From positions 1 to 38,741 of the forward strand of contig JAPPMG010000072.1 of NCBI GenBank assembly GCA_028819215.1: a stretch of DNA of 38,741 nt. The letters run 5' to 3'. Both the position numbers and the translations under genes were made by a program. The notes below the pieces were generated by a model that ran no database searches, was not told where the DNA came from, and saw only the letters and a list, made by a program, of their open reading frames with translations. Every line of letters starts with the position of its first letter. The first letter of the stretch is position 1. Below, piece by piece: positions 1 to 8,537 of the stretch. The DNA is from Bryobacterales bacterium (GTDB lineage: Bacteria > Acidobacteriota > Terriglobia > Bryobacterales > UBA6623).

Positions 1-85
1 TCATGGCAAAATAGCCGTCAGACAAACTACGTTATTAATGCGCTGCCCCTTAGTGTTCCTGCACGTTCCGTTTCGCGGCGGAATA

Positions 86-107
86 GTCAGCCGTTCAATT
101 GGCTGAC
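86..107. promoter_or_regulatory. Inverted repeat upstream of the ThuA-like gene
   Basis: A perfect 7-bp inverted repeat, GTCAGCC and GGCTGAC, is separated by an 8-base spacer and ends 19 bases before the ATG of the ThuA-like gene. Its position suits an operator or a leader hairpin. There is no U-tract, so it is not a typical intrinsic terminator. The role is inferred from position only. Confidence 0.3.
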
Positions 108-126
108 CGGTGGTAGTATCTTCACG

Positions 127-1011
127 ATGAGTCGGGGCCTTGTGTTGGCAGTGCTGTTCGTCACTGCAGGTTCCATCCTGCAGGCGGCCGATGCTACACG
201 AATTCTCGTCGTGGTGGGTCCGAGCAACCATCCACCCGGCTCGCACGAGGTTGCCGCGGGCGGACGGCTCCTGCAGGACGCCCTGCAGCGGATGAAGAAT
301 CTTGACCCCGTGCAAGCAGACGTCGTCTACGAATGGCCGCAGGACAAGGCGCTGCGCGAGTCGGTATCCACAGTCGTCTTCATTGGCGATACATTCCCGG
401 CTAACCGTTTCGCGAAGCCTGAGCGCAACCTCGCCGACCTTGCGGAGATGATGGACCGCGGGTGCGGAATCGTGTGCCTGCATTACGCTACGGGATTGCT
501 CGGCGAGGACGTCAAGCCGGATGGGGATCATCCCCTGCTGCGCTGGATTGGTGGATATTTCGCCAATCGCTCGTGCCCTCACCACCAATCGATTGCCAAG
601 GTCTACGAAGAGGCTACGATCGAGCCCGCTGCACCCAGCCACCCTGTCTCGCGCGGCTGGAAGAGCTTCACCATTCACGACGAACCTTACATCAACAACT
701 ATTTCGGCGGCCCCGGCAACCGGCCTGCACCGAACGTGACGGCCCTAGCGACGTCCATGCTTCCACCCGATGCACCCACTAGGGAGATCGTCGCCTGGGG
801 CGTCGAAAGGTCCGATGGCGGGCGCGGCTTCGGGATCGTCATGCCGCACTTCTACAAGAGCTGGAGCAACGACGACTTGCGCCGGTTCATCCTGAACGGG
901 ATCGTGTGGACGGCGAAGCTGGCAGTGCCCCCTGAAGGAGTGGACACCGACAAGCCCGATCTGGGCGCTTTCAAGCCGGAGTCCGTCGAATTCATCCCCC
1001 GCAAGAGATAA
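127..1011 (+). CDS. Secreted ThuA-like domain protein
   Basis: This 294-residue protein has a short signal peptide (residues 1 to about 20, ending SILQAADA) followed by a ThuA-like fold. ThuA-like domains are class I glutamine-amidotransferase-like folds first named from trehalose utilisation. They are common in Acidobacteriota, Planctomycetota and Bacteroidota beside sugar oxidoreductases, and no reaction is firmly assigned. Visible family features are the opening strand ILVVVGPSNH, the central GCGIVCLHYATG strand-turn, HPVSRGWKSFTIHDEPY in the middle and the closing block GIVMPHFYKSWSNDDLRR followed by LNGIVWTAK, which corresponds to the usual C-terminal helix. The chosen ATG gives a complete signal peptide, although no clear Shine-Dalgarno precedes it. 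It converges with receptor 1. A periplasmic role in sugar processing is likely, and the substrate is unknown. Confidence 0.85.
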   Translation: MSRGLVLAVLFVTAGSILQAADATRILVVVGPSNHPPGSHEVAAGGRLLQDALQRMKNLDPVQADVVYEWPQDKALRESVSTVVFIGDTFPANRFAKPERNLADLAEMMDRGCGIVCLHYATGLLGEDVKPDGDHPLLRWIGGYFANRSCPHHQSIAKVYEEATIEPAAPSHPVSRGWKSFTIHDEPYINNYFGGPGNRPAPNVTALATSMLPPDAPTREIVAWGVERSDGGRGFGIVMPHFYKSWSNDDLRRFILNGIVWTAKLAVPPEGVDTDKPDLGAFKPESVEFIPRKR

Positions 1012-1348
1012 GGCGCGAGAGCGCGGCCGGTAGCGTCACGACGGCTCTCCTTCTTGGCGTCCTGCGTTTCCTCTGTGTGCCACGGTCAGTGTGTCCGCGT
1101 GTCCGGCAGCCGTTGCAGTCGGATGCGAGGGCCTAGCATGGGCGGAGTCTTGTAGCGGATTCCGCATATCTTTCCTGGGATGAAGCACGTAGTGGCAACG
1201 CTTCCGATCCTGCTGGTTGTGTCCGCCCTGGCAGCGGGAGCTGGCAACACCGTGCAGTCGCGTGCGCGAAGACACGATCTTTGCGCGACCTCCGTCGGGC
1301 CGCCAAGAATTCCGGCCCCCGTGCCTATGGCAGAATCCGTTCCCCCGC
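1012..1348. other. Intergenic stretch between convergent genes
   Basis: No convincing gene is present. From 1180 a plus-strand reading frame begins with a good signal-peptide-like stretch (MKHVVATLPILLVVSALAAG) but continues as low-complexity Pro/Arg/Ala-rich sequence and runs into the 3' end of receptor 1 at 1380. It may be the 5' stub of a lost secreted-protein gene, or chance. A small GCGC-GAGA-GCGC hairpin follows the ThuA-like stop. No terminator with a U-tract is seen. Confidence 0.4.
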
Positions 1349-4300
1349 TCAGAACTCCAGCCGCAGGCCGAACTGCATGATCCGTGGTGCGCTGGTACCG
1401 GTTATCCGCCCGGGATTTCGGGCATTGATGTTGTTGCGCGGATTCAGCAGGTTGGCGTGGTTGAAGGCGTTGAACATCTCCCAGCGGAACTGCAGCTCCG
1501 AGTTTTCCGTGATGTCGAACTTCTTGAAGAGGGCAAAGTCAAGATTCCAGTTTCCGGGCCCGATGATTATGTTGCGACCCGCATTGCCGAAGCTCCCCGT
1601 CGCCGGATTCGCGAACGCCGTCGCATCGAAGTACTGCTGAATCAACTCGCCCTTGGATCGGCCCGTGTCGAGAAACGGATTCCCCACTAGGTCCGGACGC
1701 TGCCTACCATAGCCGGCCAGCGCAATGTCGCGTCCCGTGGTCGCGCTGAATGCTCTCCCGCTCTGGATTGTCAGGATCCCGTTGGTCTGCCACCCGCCGA
1801 GGGCCCACCGCGCGATTCCGCCGCCCCTCGGAGAGGGGAGATCCCAGAGAAAGGAAGTCACGAAGCGCTGCCTGACATCAAAGTCAGCGAGGGCCTTGTC
1901 CAGCCGCAGGTTCAACGGGTTCTGCGGGGGCGCCGTCTCCGTCGCTGACAGGTCGATCGCCTTGCCCACCGTGTAGTGCGCCAGGATTGTGTACCCATCG
2001 CTGAAGCGCTTGTTCACCGTGAACTGAGCCGCGTGGTAGCTCGAGAAGGCGGTCGATTCGTAACTGGTGATGCCCTGGAATGTCGGTCCGTGAATCCGCC
2101 TCTGATTGATGTTGCGGAGGGTAGCGCCCTCTCCGTAGATCGCCGGGTTGATCTGCCTCCGCAGCGGTAGGTGCGTGGCCTTCGAGCCGACATAGGCTGC
2201 TGTCACGATGAAGTTCCGCATCACCTCCTGCTGGATGTTGAAGTTCCATTGCTGGTTGTAGGCGGCGACGGTATCCTCGTCCACGGAGAGGCCGATTTCC
2301 ACCGGCAGGATGTACTGGTAGGCGGCACGCTCTTGGTCGGACTCCGGCTGACGGTAGGGAAAGGGGTTCAGCATTCCGCCGAAGGGATTCGAAAAGCTCT
2401 CGGGCCCGTTGACCCTGGTCTGGAGCGAGTAGGGGGGAGAGTTCACGAAATGGCTCAGCATGTGAAAGCGCGGCGTGTCGTAGAAGATGCCGTAGGCCGC
2501 CCGGATGCTGGTCTTGTTGTGTGCGAAGGGGCTCCAGGCCAGGGCCAGGCGAGGCGCGAAGTTGTTCCAGTCGCTTGCGGCACCTCCGCGAAAAACGCCG
2601 GAGTCGTCGGCGTATAGGAGCCCCACCGGCGCGTTCGGGAAGACTTCGGACTGTTGTCCGGCCCGAAAGACCGAGAGCTCGTCCGGCGCGGAATAGAACG
2701 GCAGGTACGGCTCCCAGCGCATACCCAGCGAAAGGGTCACGTTCGAGCGGACCTTCCAGTCGTCCTGGAAATAGAAATTGGGAGCCCGGGCCCGAATGTC
2801 GTTGATTCGCAGCGATCCCTGGCGGAAGTTGGCGGGTCGCCCGAGCAGGAAGTCCGCATAGGAGTTGCCGCTGAACCTGCCCGTGAAGTTGAATTGAGGG
2901 TCCACCAGGTTCGCGGTAACTCGGTAGCTCTGGCTGTAGCGATACTCGGCGCCGAGCTTCATCATGTGCGCGCCTGCCGTGTAGGCCACGTCATAGCGTG
3001 CCTGCCAGGTCTTCCGATCGATTCTCACCAGGTTCTCCTGCGCCAGGTTCCAGTACCCGTTGACCCGGCCGCGGTAGTGCGGCACGAGCTCGATCTGGCT
3101 CTCGGGCGCGCCCCGGTTCACGTTCAATCCGAGGCTCTGGTAGGAGACCTCCTGGCCGCTCTCGCCGATGGTGGGAAGCGGACCGCGGTCGATCTCGGTT
3201 CGGTTGAACGTGAACTGCGCAGTCGCAAGCAGGGAAGGACTTACCGTCCAGGTGTGCTGCCCTTGGATGTTTCTGTTGATGAAATCGATATCCGCGACCA
3301 GCCTGGGCAATCCCGCGGTCTTGAACTCGTTGCTGGACTGCATGAGCAGTCTGCCGCTGATCCGCTGCTTGCTGCTTGCCTGGTGGTCGCCCCGGGCGAT
3401 GTACTGGTCGCTGTCGAAGTTGATGGGACGGTTGAAGATGTGCCTCCCGCCCGCTGCGTTTGGGGCTGGAATCAACTCGTTCAGGAAGTTCACCGAGGCA
3501 GGGTCCCACCGCATGTCCGGGATCAAGGCATTCGGGAATGGCTCGCCGTTCGACGGATCGTTCGGCTTCCGACCAGTCGACGAGAAGTCCCCGGACCGCT
3601 CGGAGCCCGTCGGGACGAACAGGCCGGAGAACGTGGCCGCCTGGCGTTGTCTGACGGCCTCGTACGCGCCGAAGAAGAACGTTCGATTCCGTACGACCGG
3701 CCCCCCGAAGGTGCCCCCGTACTGGTTGCGCCGGAGCTTCCCCTTCTCCAGGCCGAAGAAACTCCGGGCGTCGAGAATGTCGTTGCGCACGAACTCGTAG
3801 GCCGACCCGTGGAATTCGTTGGTTCCGGACTTCGTCACGGCATTGACGATCGCTCCCATGTTGCGGCCGTACTCCGCGCTGAAGTTGTTCGTCAGCACGC
3901 TGAATTCTTCCAGCGCGTCGGGATTCGGCATGATCGCGGCGACGTTTTGCTGGGGGTCGTTGTTGTCCCCGCCGTCCAGCATGTAGTTGTTCGAGACCGC
4001 GCGGGCACCATTGACCGCCAGGCCGCCGTTCTGGTTCAGGGAGCTGGATCCCGGGCCAGTCACGACTCCGGGCACGAGGAGGACCAGCTGTACCGGGTTC
4101 CTGCCGTTCAGGGGCAGTTCGGTGATCCGCCTCTCGTCGACGATCTCCTTGAGCGTGCCGCCAACAGTCTCGACCTCGGCCACGGCACCTGTCACGGTGA
4201 TGGACTCGGTAACCTGCCCCACTTCGAGGACGACCGTGACCTGCCTGCTCTGGTCGGCATCGAGCCGGAACGACTCCGAGAGAAACTGCGTGAAGCCCTC

Positions 4301-4570
4301 GTGGGTCACTTGCACGTGGTAATTGCCAACGGGCATCCGGGGGAAATTGAAGCGACCTGCTTCGTCGGAACTGGATGTCCACTCCAGCCCGGTCAAGTCA
4401 TTCACGGCCTGGACCTCCGCCCCCGGAACTGCTGCGCGGGTACTGTCCTGCACCGTGCCCACGATCAGCCCTGTGGCTTGGGCCATGAGCGGAACCGGCA
4501 GAATCGCCAGAACTGCAACCGCGAGAAGAAACCGAACGGATCCGTACCGTTCGCCCCTAGGTTCTTGCAT
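1349..4570 (-). CDS. TonB-dependent receptor 1, Oar-like, with carboxypeptidase-regulatory domain
   Basis: This 1073-residue outer-membrane receptor is of the Oar-like type typical of Acidobacteriota. A signal peptide covers residues 1-31 (ending PVPLMAQA). It is followed by a carboxypeptidase-regulatory-like beta-sandwich (about 33-117), a plug domain containing LPLNGRN at 152-158 and NNYMLDGGDNND, and a long beta-barrel that includes FHGSAYEFVRND, RNQYGGTFGGP and NRTFFFGAYEA. The chain ends in FGLRLEF; the terminal Phe fits a BAM beta-signal. Such receptors bind a ligand outside the cell and import or display it using TonB energy; the ligand cannot be read from sequence. The ATG is set by a near-perfect Shine-Dalgarno. 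No SusD-like lipoprotein and no TonB/ExbB/ExbD genes are adjacent, so it appears to be a stand-alone transcription unit. Confidence 0.93.
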   Translation of the reverse strand: MQEPRGERYGSVRFLLAVAVLAILPVPLMAQATGLIVGTVQDSTRAAVPGAEVQAVNDLTGLEWTSSSDEAGRFNFPRMPVGNYHVQVTHEGFTQFLSESFRLDADQSRQVTVVLEVGQVTESITVTGAVAEVETVGGTLKEIVDERRITELPLNGRNPVQLVLLVPGVVTGPGSSSLNQNGGLAVNGARAVSNNYMLDGGDNNDPQQNVAAIMPNPDALEEFSVLTNNFSAEYGRNMGAIVNAVTKSGTNEFHGSAYEFVRNDILDARSFFGLEKGKLRRNQYGGTFGGPVVRNRTFFFGAYEAVRQRQAATFSGLFVPTGSERSGDFSSTGRKPNDPSNGEPFPNALIPDMRWDPASVNFLNELIPAPNAAGGRHIFNRPINFDSDQYIARGDHQASSKQRISGRLLMQSSNEFKTAGLPRLVADIDFINRNIQGQHTWTVSPSLLATAQFTFNRTEIDRGPLPTIGESGQEVSYQSLGLNVNRGAPESQIELVPHYRGRVNGYWNLAQENLVRIDRKTWQARYDVAYTAGAHMMKLGAEYRYSQSYRVTANLVDPQFNFTGRFSGNSYADFLLGRPANFRQGSLRINDIRARAPNFYFQDDWKVRSNVTLSLGMRWEPYLPFYSAPDELSVFRAGQQSEVFPNAPVGLLYADDSGVFRGGAASDWNNFAPRLALAWSPFAHNKTSIRAAYGIFYDTPRFHMLSHFVNSPPYSLQTRVNGPESFSNPFGGMLNPFPYRQPESDQERAAYQYILPVEIGLSVDEDTVAAYNQQWNFNIQQEVMRNFIVTAAYVGSKATHLPLRRQINPAIYGEGATLRNINQRRIHGPTFQGITSYESTAFSSYHAAQFTVNKRFSDGYTILAHYTVGKAIDLSATETAPPQNPLNLRLDKALADFDVRQRFVTSFLWDLPSPRGGGIARWALGGWQTNGILTIQSGRAFSATTGRDIALAGYGRQRPDLVGNPFLDTGRSKGELIQQYFDATAFANPATGSFGNAGRNIIIGPGNWNLDFALFKKFDITENSELQFRWEMFNAFNHANLLNPRNNINARNPGRITGTSAPRIMQFGLRLEF

Positions 4571-4573
4571 GAG

Positions 4574-4582
4574 TCACCTCCT
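4574..4582 (-). promoter_or_regulatory. Shine-Dalgarno of TonB-dependent receptor 1
   Basis: Read on the minus strand this is AGGAGGTGA, a full 9-base anti-SD match. Its AGGAGG core lies 6 bases from the ATG at 4570, which fixes the start and predicts strong translation. Confidence 0.85.
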
Positions 4583-5278
4583 GTAGGAGTCCGGCAGAGC
4601 GGTTTGTAATGAGTGCAAGCTGAAGATACCTGAGACCAGGAACCTGATCAAGCCGGTTCACACAGAAACTGGAGCGTTTCCCCCACTTCGCAATGCGGAT
4701 CCGCAATTACGGCGCTCTCGGAGCCAAATTCGTCGGCTAATCCCCTTGCCTGCCAGCCCATGCCCTCGACGCACCGGAGCGGCCGGACGAGGAGTCGTCG
4801 GGCAAGCCATGCCCTGCTTCCCCGATGACGAAACTAGGGCGGGGCCGGCGGTTCGTCGCTATTGCGAGCGCCAAATGGATTGCATCTCGTCGGCCAATCG
4901 TGGCAGATTCGGGCAGGTCTTCGGCACTCTCTCCCAACCTCGTGAGCCCGGGGCTGCGCATCGGCTGGCTGTCGGCGCTCTGCCACTGCTCCCCCTCCGG
5001 CAGCCGGCTCCAGCCCGATTGCAACGCAGGGCGGAGTCCGCGAAACCCACGGCGGCTCTCCCCCCAAAAGTGTGCAATTTTCAGTTGCCAGAAATGAGCA
5101 ATTTTCAGTTGCCATTGACAGCTGCCGCACCAGGTATTGAAATCGGCCCGCTCATCCAAGTGTTGGTACAGTGAGCAGGCTGTCTTCCGCACATCGAAGC
5201 AGCCCGCTGCAAGACGGCTTCCCCGCGCTAAGCACGAGGAGCGGCAGACTGACTGTGAATTGCAATCAACGGTTCTGA
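4583..5278. other. Gene-poor stretch between receptor 1 and the phosphatase
   Basis: About 700 bases with several overlapping open frames on both strands (for example 4746-5174 plus and 4737-5297 minus). None has a recognisable domain, a ribosome binding site or a compositional reason to prefer it. The one structured item is the twin direct repeat at 5071-5120. The stretch most likely combines the leader of receptor 1 with decayed mobile DNA. Confidence 0.45.
5071..5120 (-). repeat. Twin 17-bp direct repeat, possible IS21-family element end
   Basis: GCAATTTTCAGTTGCCA occurs twice without mismatch, at 5074-5090 and 5098-5114 (24-bp period). Read on the minus strand it begins TGTCAATGGCAACTG at 5120 and then repeats GGCAACTGAAAATTGC. 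Tandem internal repeats behind a TGT terminus are the known architecture of IS21-family ends. If this is such an end, the element lay to the left of 5120. No istA or istB sequence is recognisable there, so it would be a solo or heavily eroded end. The family assignment is inference. Confidence 0.4.
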
Positions 5279-6154
5279 ATGCGCCAAGCCACGACACAAC
5301 CGGAACCTTCGCAGCGACCTAGGCCGGCCCCCCTGGACTGGGACCTGATCGGCCTCCGCACGCCGCAAGTCGATGGCCCAGCCGTGCTATCGCTTGGCCG
5401 GAACAGGCGGGGGCGGGATCTTGTCATCGGCGACATCCACGGGCAGCGGGAGACCTTCGAGCACTTGCTTGACAAGGTCGGATACTCGCCGGGCGACGGG
5501 GACCGACTGCTGCTGCTCGGAGATCTCATTGACCGCGGCCCGGACTCGGCTTCGATGTTCGAGTGGCTTCAACGCGACGACGTCACGTGCGTCCGCGGCA
5601 ACCACGAGCAGATGATGCTGGACGCGCTTGAAGGCGACCGCATGGCCCGGGATGTTTGGATTGAACTCAACGGAGGGGAGTGGTCAACGGCGCTAACCTC
5701 TGGCGAGCGCGATGCCTGGCTCGAGAGACTCCGGAGCATGCCACTGGCCGTGGAGGTCGAGGGTGGACAAGGGACCTTCGTGCTTGTCCACGCCGAAGTT
5801 CCGATCGAAACGCCGTGGTGGGCCATGAAAGCCTGGCTCGTGGAGGGAGATCACTGCGCGGGGGTGCGAGCGATCTGGGCGCGCGACAGGATCAATGGAC
5901 GAGCGCTGCTTGAAGACGGGGTGCCTGACGTGTGGCGCACGTTTCACGGGCACACGCCCCTCAAGCAACTGGTGCAAATCGCAAACATGCGCTGGATCGA
6001 TCTCGCCGCTGCATATGCGAGCCGCTTCGAAAGTGCGTCGATTGCCTGCATTCCGATCGGTCCGGACGGCACGGAACACGACCCGGTCCTAGCCAGAGTG
6101 CTGGACGTGGATCCCAGCCAGTTCCAAGCGGCGGGTCGCCTCCCGAGGGAGTGA
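5279..6154 (+). CDS. Serine/threonine protein phosphatase-like metallophosphoesterase
   Basis: This 291-residue protein is a calcineurin-like (PPP-family) metallophosphoesterase of the bacterial PrpA/lambda-phosphatase kind. The metal-binding motifs occur in order: GDIHG at 51-55, GDLIDRGPDS at 81-90, GNHE at 107-110, His171 in LVHAE and GH at 224-225 in FHGHTP. These supply the Asp, His and Asn ligands of a dinuclear metal centre. The enzyme should hydrolyse phosphomonoesters, either protein phosphate or small molecules such as dinucleotide polyphosphates (the ApaH relatives). There is no signal peptide, so it is cytoplasmic. The first 45 or so residues are Pro/Arg-rich and outside the domain, and no clear Shine-Dalgarno precedes the ATG, so the true start may lie slightly downstream. 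It stands alone before tRNA-Val. Confidence 0.85.
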   Translation: MRQATTQPEPSQRPRPAPLDWDLIGLRTPQVDGPAVLSLGRNRRGRDLVIGDIHGQRETFEHLLDKVGYSPGDGDRLLLLGDLIDRGPDSASMFEWLQRDDVTCVRGNHEQMMLDALEGDRMARDVWIELNGGEWSTALTSGERDAWLERLRSMPLAVEVEGGQGTFVLVHAEVPIETPWWAMKAWLVEGDHCAGVRAIWARDRINGRALLEDGVPDVWRTFHGHTPLKQLVQIANMRWIDLAAAYASRFESASIACIPIGPDGTEHDPVLARVLDVDPSQFQAAGRLPRE

Positions 6155-6410
6155 TGCCGCGCCGGTGCCGGTCATGATTCATCAACTCTTGATCGGTCCA
6201 TCAGGCCTCAGGGACGCGTCGAACAGCCGACCAGAAGCAAGCTGGCGGGCACGGCGAACCGTCCGCGCCTCTGCGAGAAGCCAAGGCTGATTCTTCCGGC
6301 ACCTAGGCCCGAGCCTTAAGGCTGTACAATCAAGGAACGCGTCGGCTCCCGGAGTCGCCGGATCCGATGGGTGCGATCCTGCCCGAGAGCATTTTGGACA
6401 GAACTCATAA

Positions 6411-6487
6411 GGGCACGTAGCTCAGTCGGTTAGAGCGCCTGCTTCACACGCAGGAGGTCCCCAGTTCGAGTCTGGGCGTGCCCACCA
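6411..6487 (+). tRNA. tRNA-Val (CAC)
   Basis: A complete cloverleaf with acceptor stem GGGCACG/CGTGCCC, D-arm GCTC...GAGC, anticodon stem CCTGC/GCAGG with loop TTCACAC (anticodon CAC, reading GUG), and T-arm with TTCGAGT. The discriminator is A, and CCA is encoded at 6485-6487. Confidence 0.96.
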
Positions 6488-6523
6488 TCTCTTATCTCGG
6501 AGGGGTGCCGGAAAGAGAGATGG
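6485..6523. other. Inverted repeat overlapping the tRNA-Val CCA end
   Basis: CCATCTCT (6485-6492) and AGAGATGG (6516-6523) are perfect 8-bp inverted copies around a 23-base loop. The left arm begins with the encoded CCA of the tRNA. It could act as a processing or termination hairpin for the tRNA transcript. There is no U-tract. Confidence 0.35.
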
Positions 6524-6598
6524 CCCGTGCCAGCAGCGATCGCCTGATCGTCGATTCGCCATAGGAGGAGTCGGTAAGGCTATGCGACTTCCGCTGGC

Positions 6599-6627
6599 TG
6601 GACGTCGCCATTCGACTTGCGTATGAT
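6599..6627 (+). promoter_or_regulatory. Candidate sigma-70-type promoter for the sulfatase
   Basis: TGGACG (6599-6604; 4 of 6 to TTGACA) and TATGAT (6622-6627; 5 of 6 to TATAAT) are spaced by 17 bases. This would give a 5' leader of about 70 bases before the ATG at 6703. It is consensus matching by eye only. Confidence 0.3.
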
Positions 6628-6702
6628 CCTCCTACAGGGCTCAGTCGCAACTGTTCCGAAAGCAGAGTCGGGCCGCCCTACAACTACTCGATAAGGTGAA
6701 CC

Positions 6703-8205
6703 ATGAGCTCACGCCTACCACCACCAGCCCTATCGCTCAGAGCCTTCCTAGGCCTGCTGGCAGCGAGCATCGCGCTGATCGCCCAAGCCCCCAAGAACAT
6801 CGTCCTGATCCTCGCTGACGATCTTGGCTACGGGGATTTGAGCGCCTACGGAGCGTCGGCTTACGAGACTCCGAACATCGACCGTCTCGCCAAGGAAGGC
6901 CGATTGTTCACCGACGCCCACTCCCCTCACCCGGTCTGCACGCCTACCCGCTACGGGTTGATGACCGGCCGCTACAGCTGGCGCACATGGGCCGGTTCCG
7001 CCAATGTCTGGTCAGACGATCCGTTGCTGATCGAGGAGGGCCGCTACACCCTGCCGATGCTGTTGCGCGAAGCGGGATACAAGACGGCAATCATCGGCAA
7101 GTGGCATCTCGGGTACGGCCGCCCCGGCAGCGCGAATTGGACAGAGGCCGGTGTCGATTACAACGGCAAGATCGCGCCCGGACCGCTCGAAGTGGGATTC
7201 GACTACTACTACGGCATCCCCCACGTGGGCCAGCAGCCGCATGTCCTGATCGAGAACCATCGCATTGTCGGCCTGACCCCCGAATCCCCGCTGAGACTCC
7301 ACCGCGACGAGCGCTGGATCGCTAGGACCTCTTACCTCGAGCGCTACGGATATCCTCCCAGACACCACTTCACGGGCGGCAAGGGAGCGCTGTACGATCA
7401 TCGCGAACTTGCCCTGAGGCTCACAGAGAGGGCGGCCGGCTGGATCGAGGAGCACGCCGAAGATCCGTTCTTCCTATACTTCGCGCACCGCAACACCCAC
7501 GGCCCGATCATTCCCAACGAGCGATTCCGCGGCACGAGCGGGATCGGCTCCTACGGTGACTTTGTGCTGGAGCTCGACTGGTCCGTCGGGAGAGTCCTAG
7601 ACACGTTGGACGAACGCGGCCTGACCGACGAGACGTTGGTGCTGTTCTCAAGCGACAACGGAGCAGTCGTTCGTAGCCTATCTGGCCACCGGGTGAACGG
7701 AGCGCTTCGCGGCCAGAAGACCGAGGCGTACGAGGGCGGTCAGCGCGTGCCGCTACTTGCGCGCTGGCCCGGACACATCAAGCCGAACTCGCGTTCAGAC
7801 GCACTGGTGGCCCTGACGGATACGCTTGCCACGGTCGCAGACCTATTGGGCAAACAGTTGCCCGAAGGCGCCGGGCCGGACAGTTTCAGTTTTCTCGAGG
7901 CGCTCTTGGATCGGAAGCAATCTTCGGCTAGCCGAACGGCGCTCGTCCACAACAGCTACCGGGGAGGATTCGGCATTCGCCAAGGCGACTGGAAGCTGCT
8001 GATGTTCCAAGGCGGGGGCGGCCGGCCGGTGGCGGGCGGCGGCTGGAACCCGTTCGACTCCGATCGCACGATCCCGTACGGACAGCTCTACAATCTGCGC
8101 GAGGACCTCGGCGAACGGCGCAATCTGTACGGGGACGAACCGGAGCGAGTGGCGGAGATGGTGCAGTTGCTCAGGAAGATCCGTTCATCCGGCAGCAGCC
8201 GGTAG
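6703..8205 (+). CDS. Secreted type I (formylglycine) sulfatase
   Basis: This 500-residue protein has a signal peptide (1-28, ending IALIAQA) and a complete alkaline-phosphatase-superfamily sulfatase domain. The metal-binding pair is D39-D40 in LILADDLGYGD. The modification motif C79-T-P-T-R83 (CTPTRYGLMTGR) is intact, so Cys79 should be converted to formylglycine. K133 and H135 lie in GKWHLGYG, and D318-N319 in LFSSDNG complete the metal site. It should release sulfate from sulfated sugars or aryl esters in the periplasm or outside the cell; the substrate is not readable. AAGGTG ends 5 bases before the ATG and supports the start. No formylglycine-generating enzyme or anaerobic maturase is encoded in this window, so maturation must be supplied elsewhere. 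It converges with the decarboxylase gene. Confidence 0.94.
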   Translation: MSSRLPPPALSLRAFLGLLAASIALIAQAPKNIVLILADDLGYGDLSAYGASAYETPNIDRLAKEGRLFTDAHSPHPVCTPTRYGLMTGRYSWRTWAGSANVWSDDPLLIEEGRYTLPMLLREAGYKTAIIGKWHLGYGRPGSANWTEAGVDYNGKIAPGPLEVGFDYYYGIPHVGQQPHVLIENHRIVGLTPESPLRLHRDERWIARTSYLERYGYPPRHHFTGGKGALYDHRELALRLTERAAGWIEEHAEDPFFLYFAHRNTHGPIIPNERFRGTSGIGSYGDFVLELDWSVGRVLDTLDERGLTDETLVLFSSDNGAVVRSLSGHRVNGALRGQKTEAYEGGQRVPLLARWPGHIKPNSRSDALVALTDTLATVADLLGKQLPEGAGPDSFSFLEALLDRKQSSASRTALVHNSYRGGFGIRQGDWKLLMFQGGGGRPVAGGGWNPFDSDRTIPYGQLYNLREDLGERRNLYGDEPERVAEMVQLLRKIRSSGSSR

Positions 8206-8537
8206 ACGACTCGGGCGAGTGTCGCGGTCGGCAGCCGAACAAACCGCAGTGGCTGATGGAGGTCATTTCGCAGCGCGCTAATGCGTGAGAACTCTCAGTC
8301 ATTGCTAGACACATATGTCGCTCACATAGCCAAGCGGACGTCCCCCGGTCTCGCCTGCTCTACATGACGGGCCGCCACACAGCGCTAGCGGACCTTCTCG
8401 AAGAGGCTGAGAGCTTGTTCAACGCCGTGGCGGAGGAGCCGGCTAGCACAGGCGCAGAGAACCGGATTCGGCGACGTCTGCCGCAGTGCGGTGGATGACA
8501 GTCGACCAGCTACAGCGCGTTCCGGCACATCACGGGA
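8206..8537. other. Intergenic stretch between convergent sulfatase and decarboxylase genes
   Basis: No recognised gene. A 44-codon plus-strand frame at 8364-8498 (starting MTGRHTALADLLEEAESLFN) is helical-looking but has no ribosome binding site or known relative that I recognise. No clear terminator is visible. Confidence 0.35.

Noticed and set aside
2654..4609. A 651-codon plus-strand open frame opposite receptor 1
   Set aside because: It is antisense to a clearly recognised receptor, has no domain or signal, and has the composition expected of a high-GC shadow frame.
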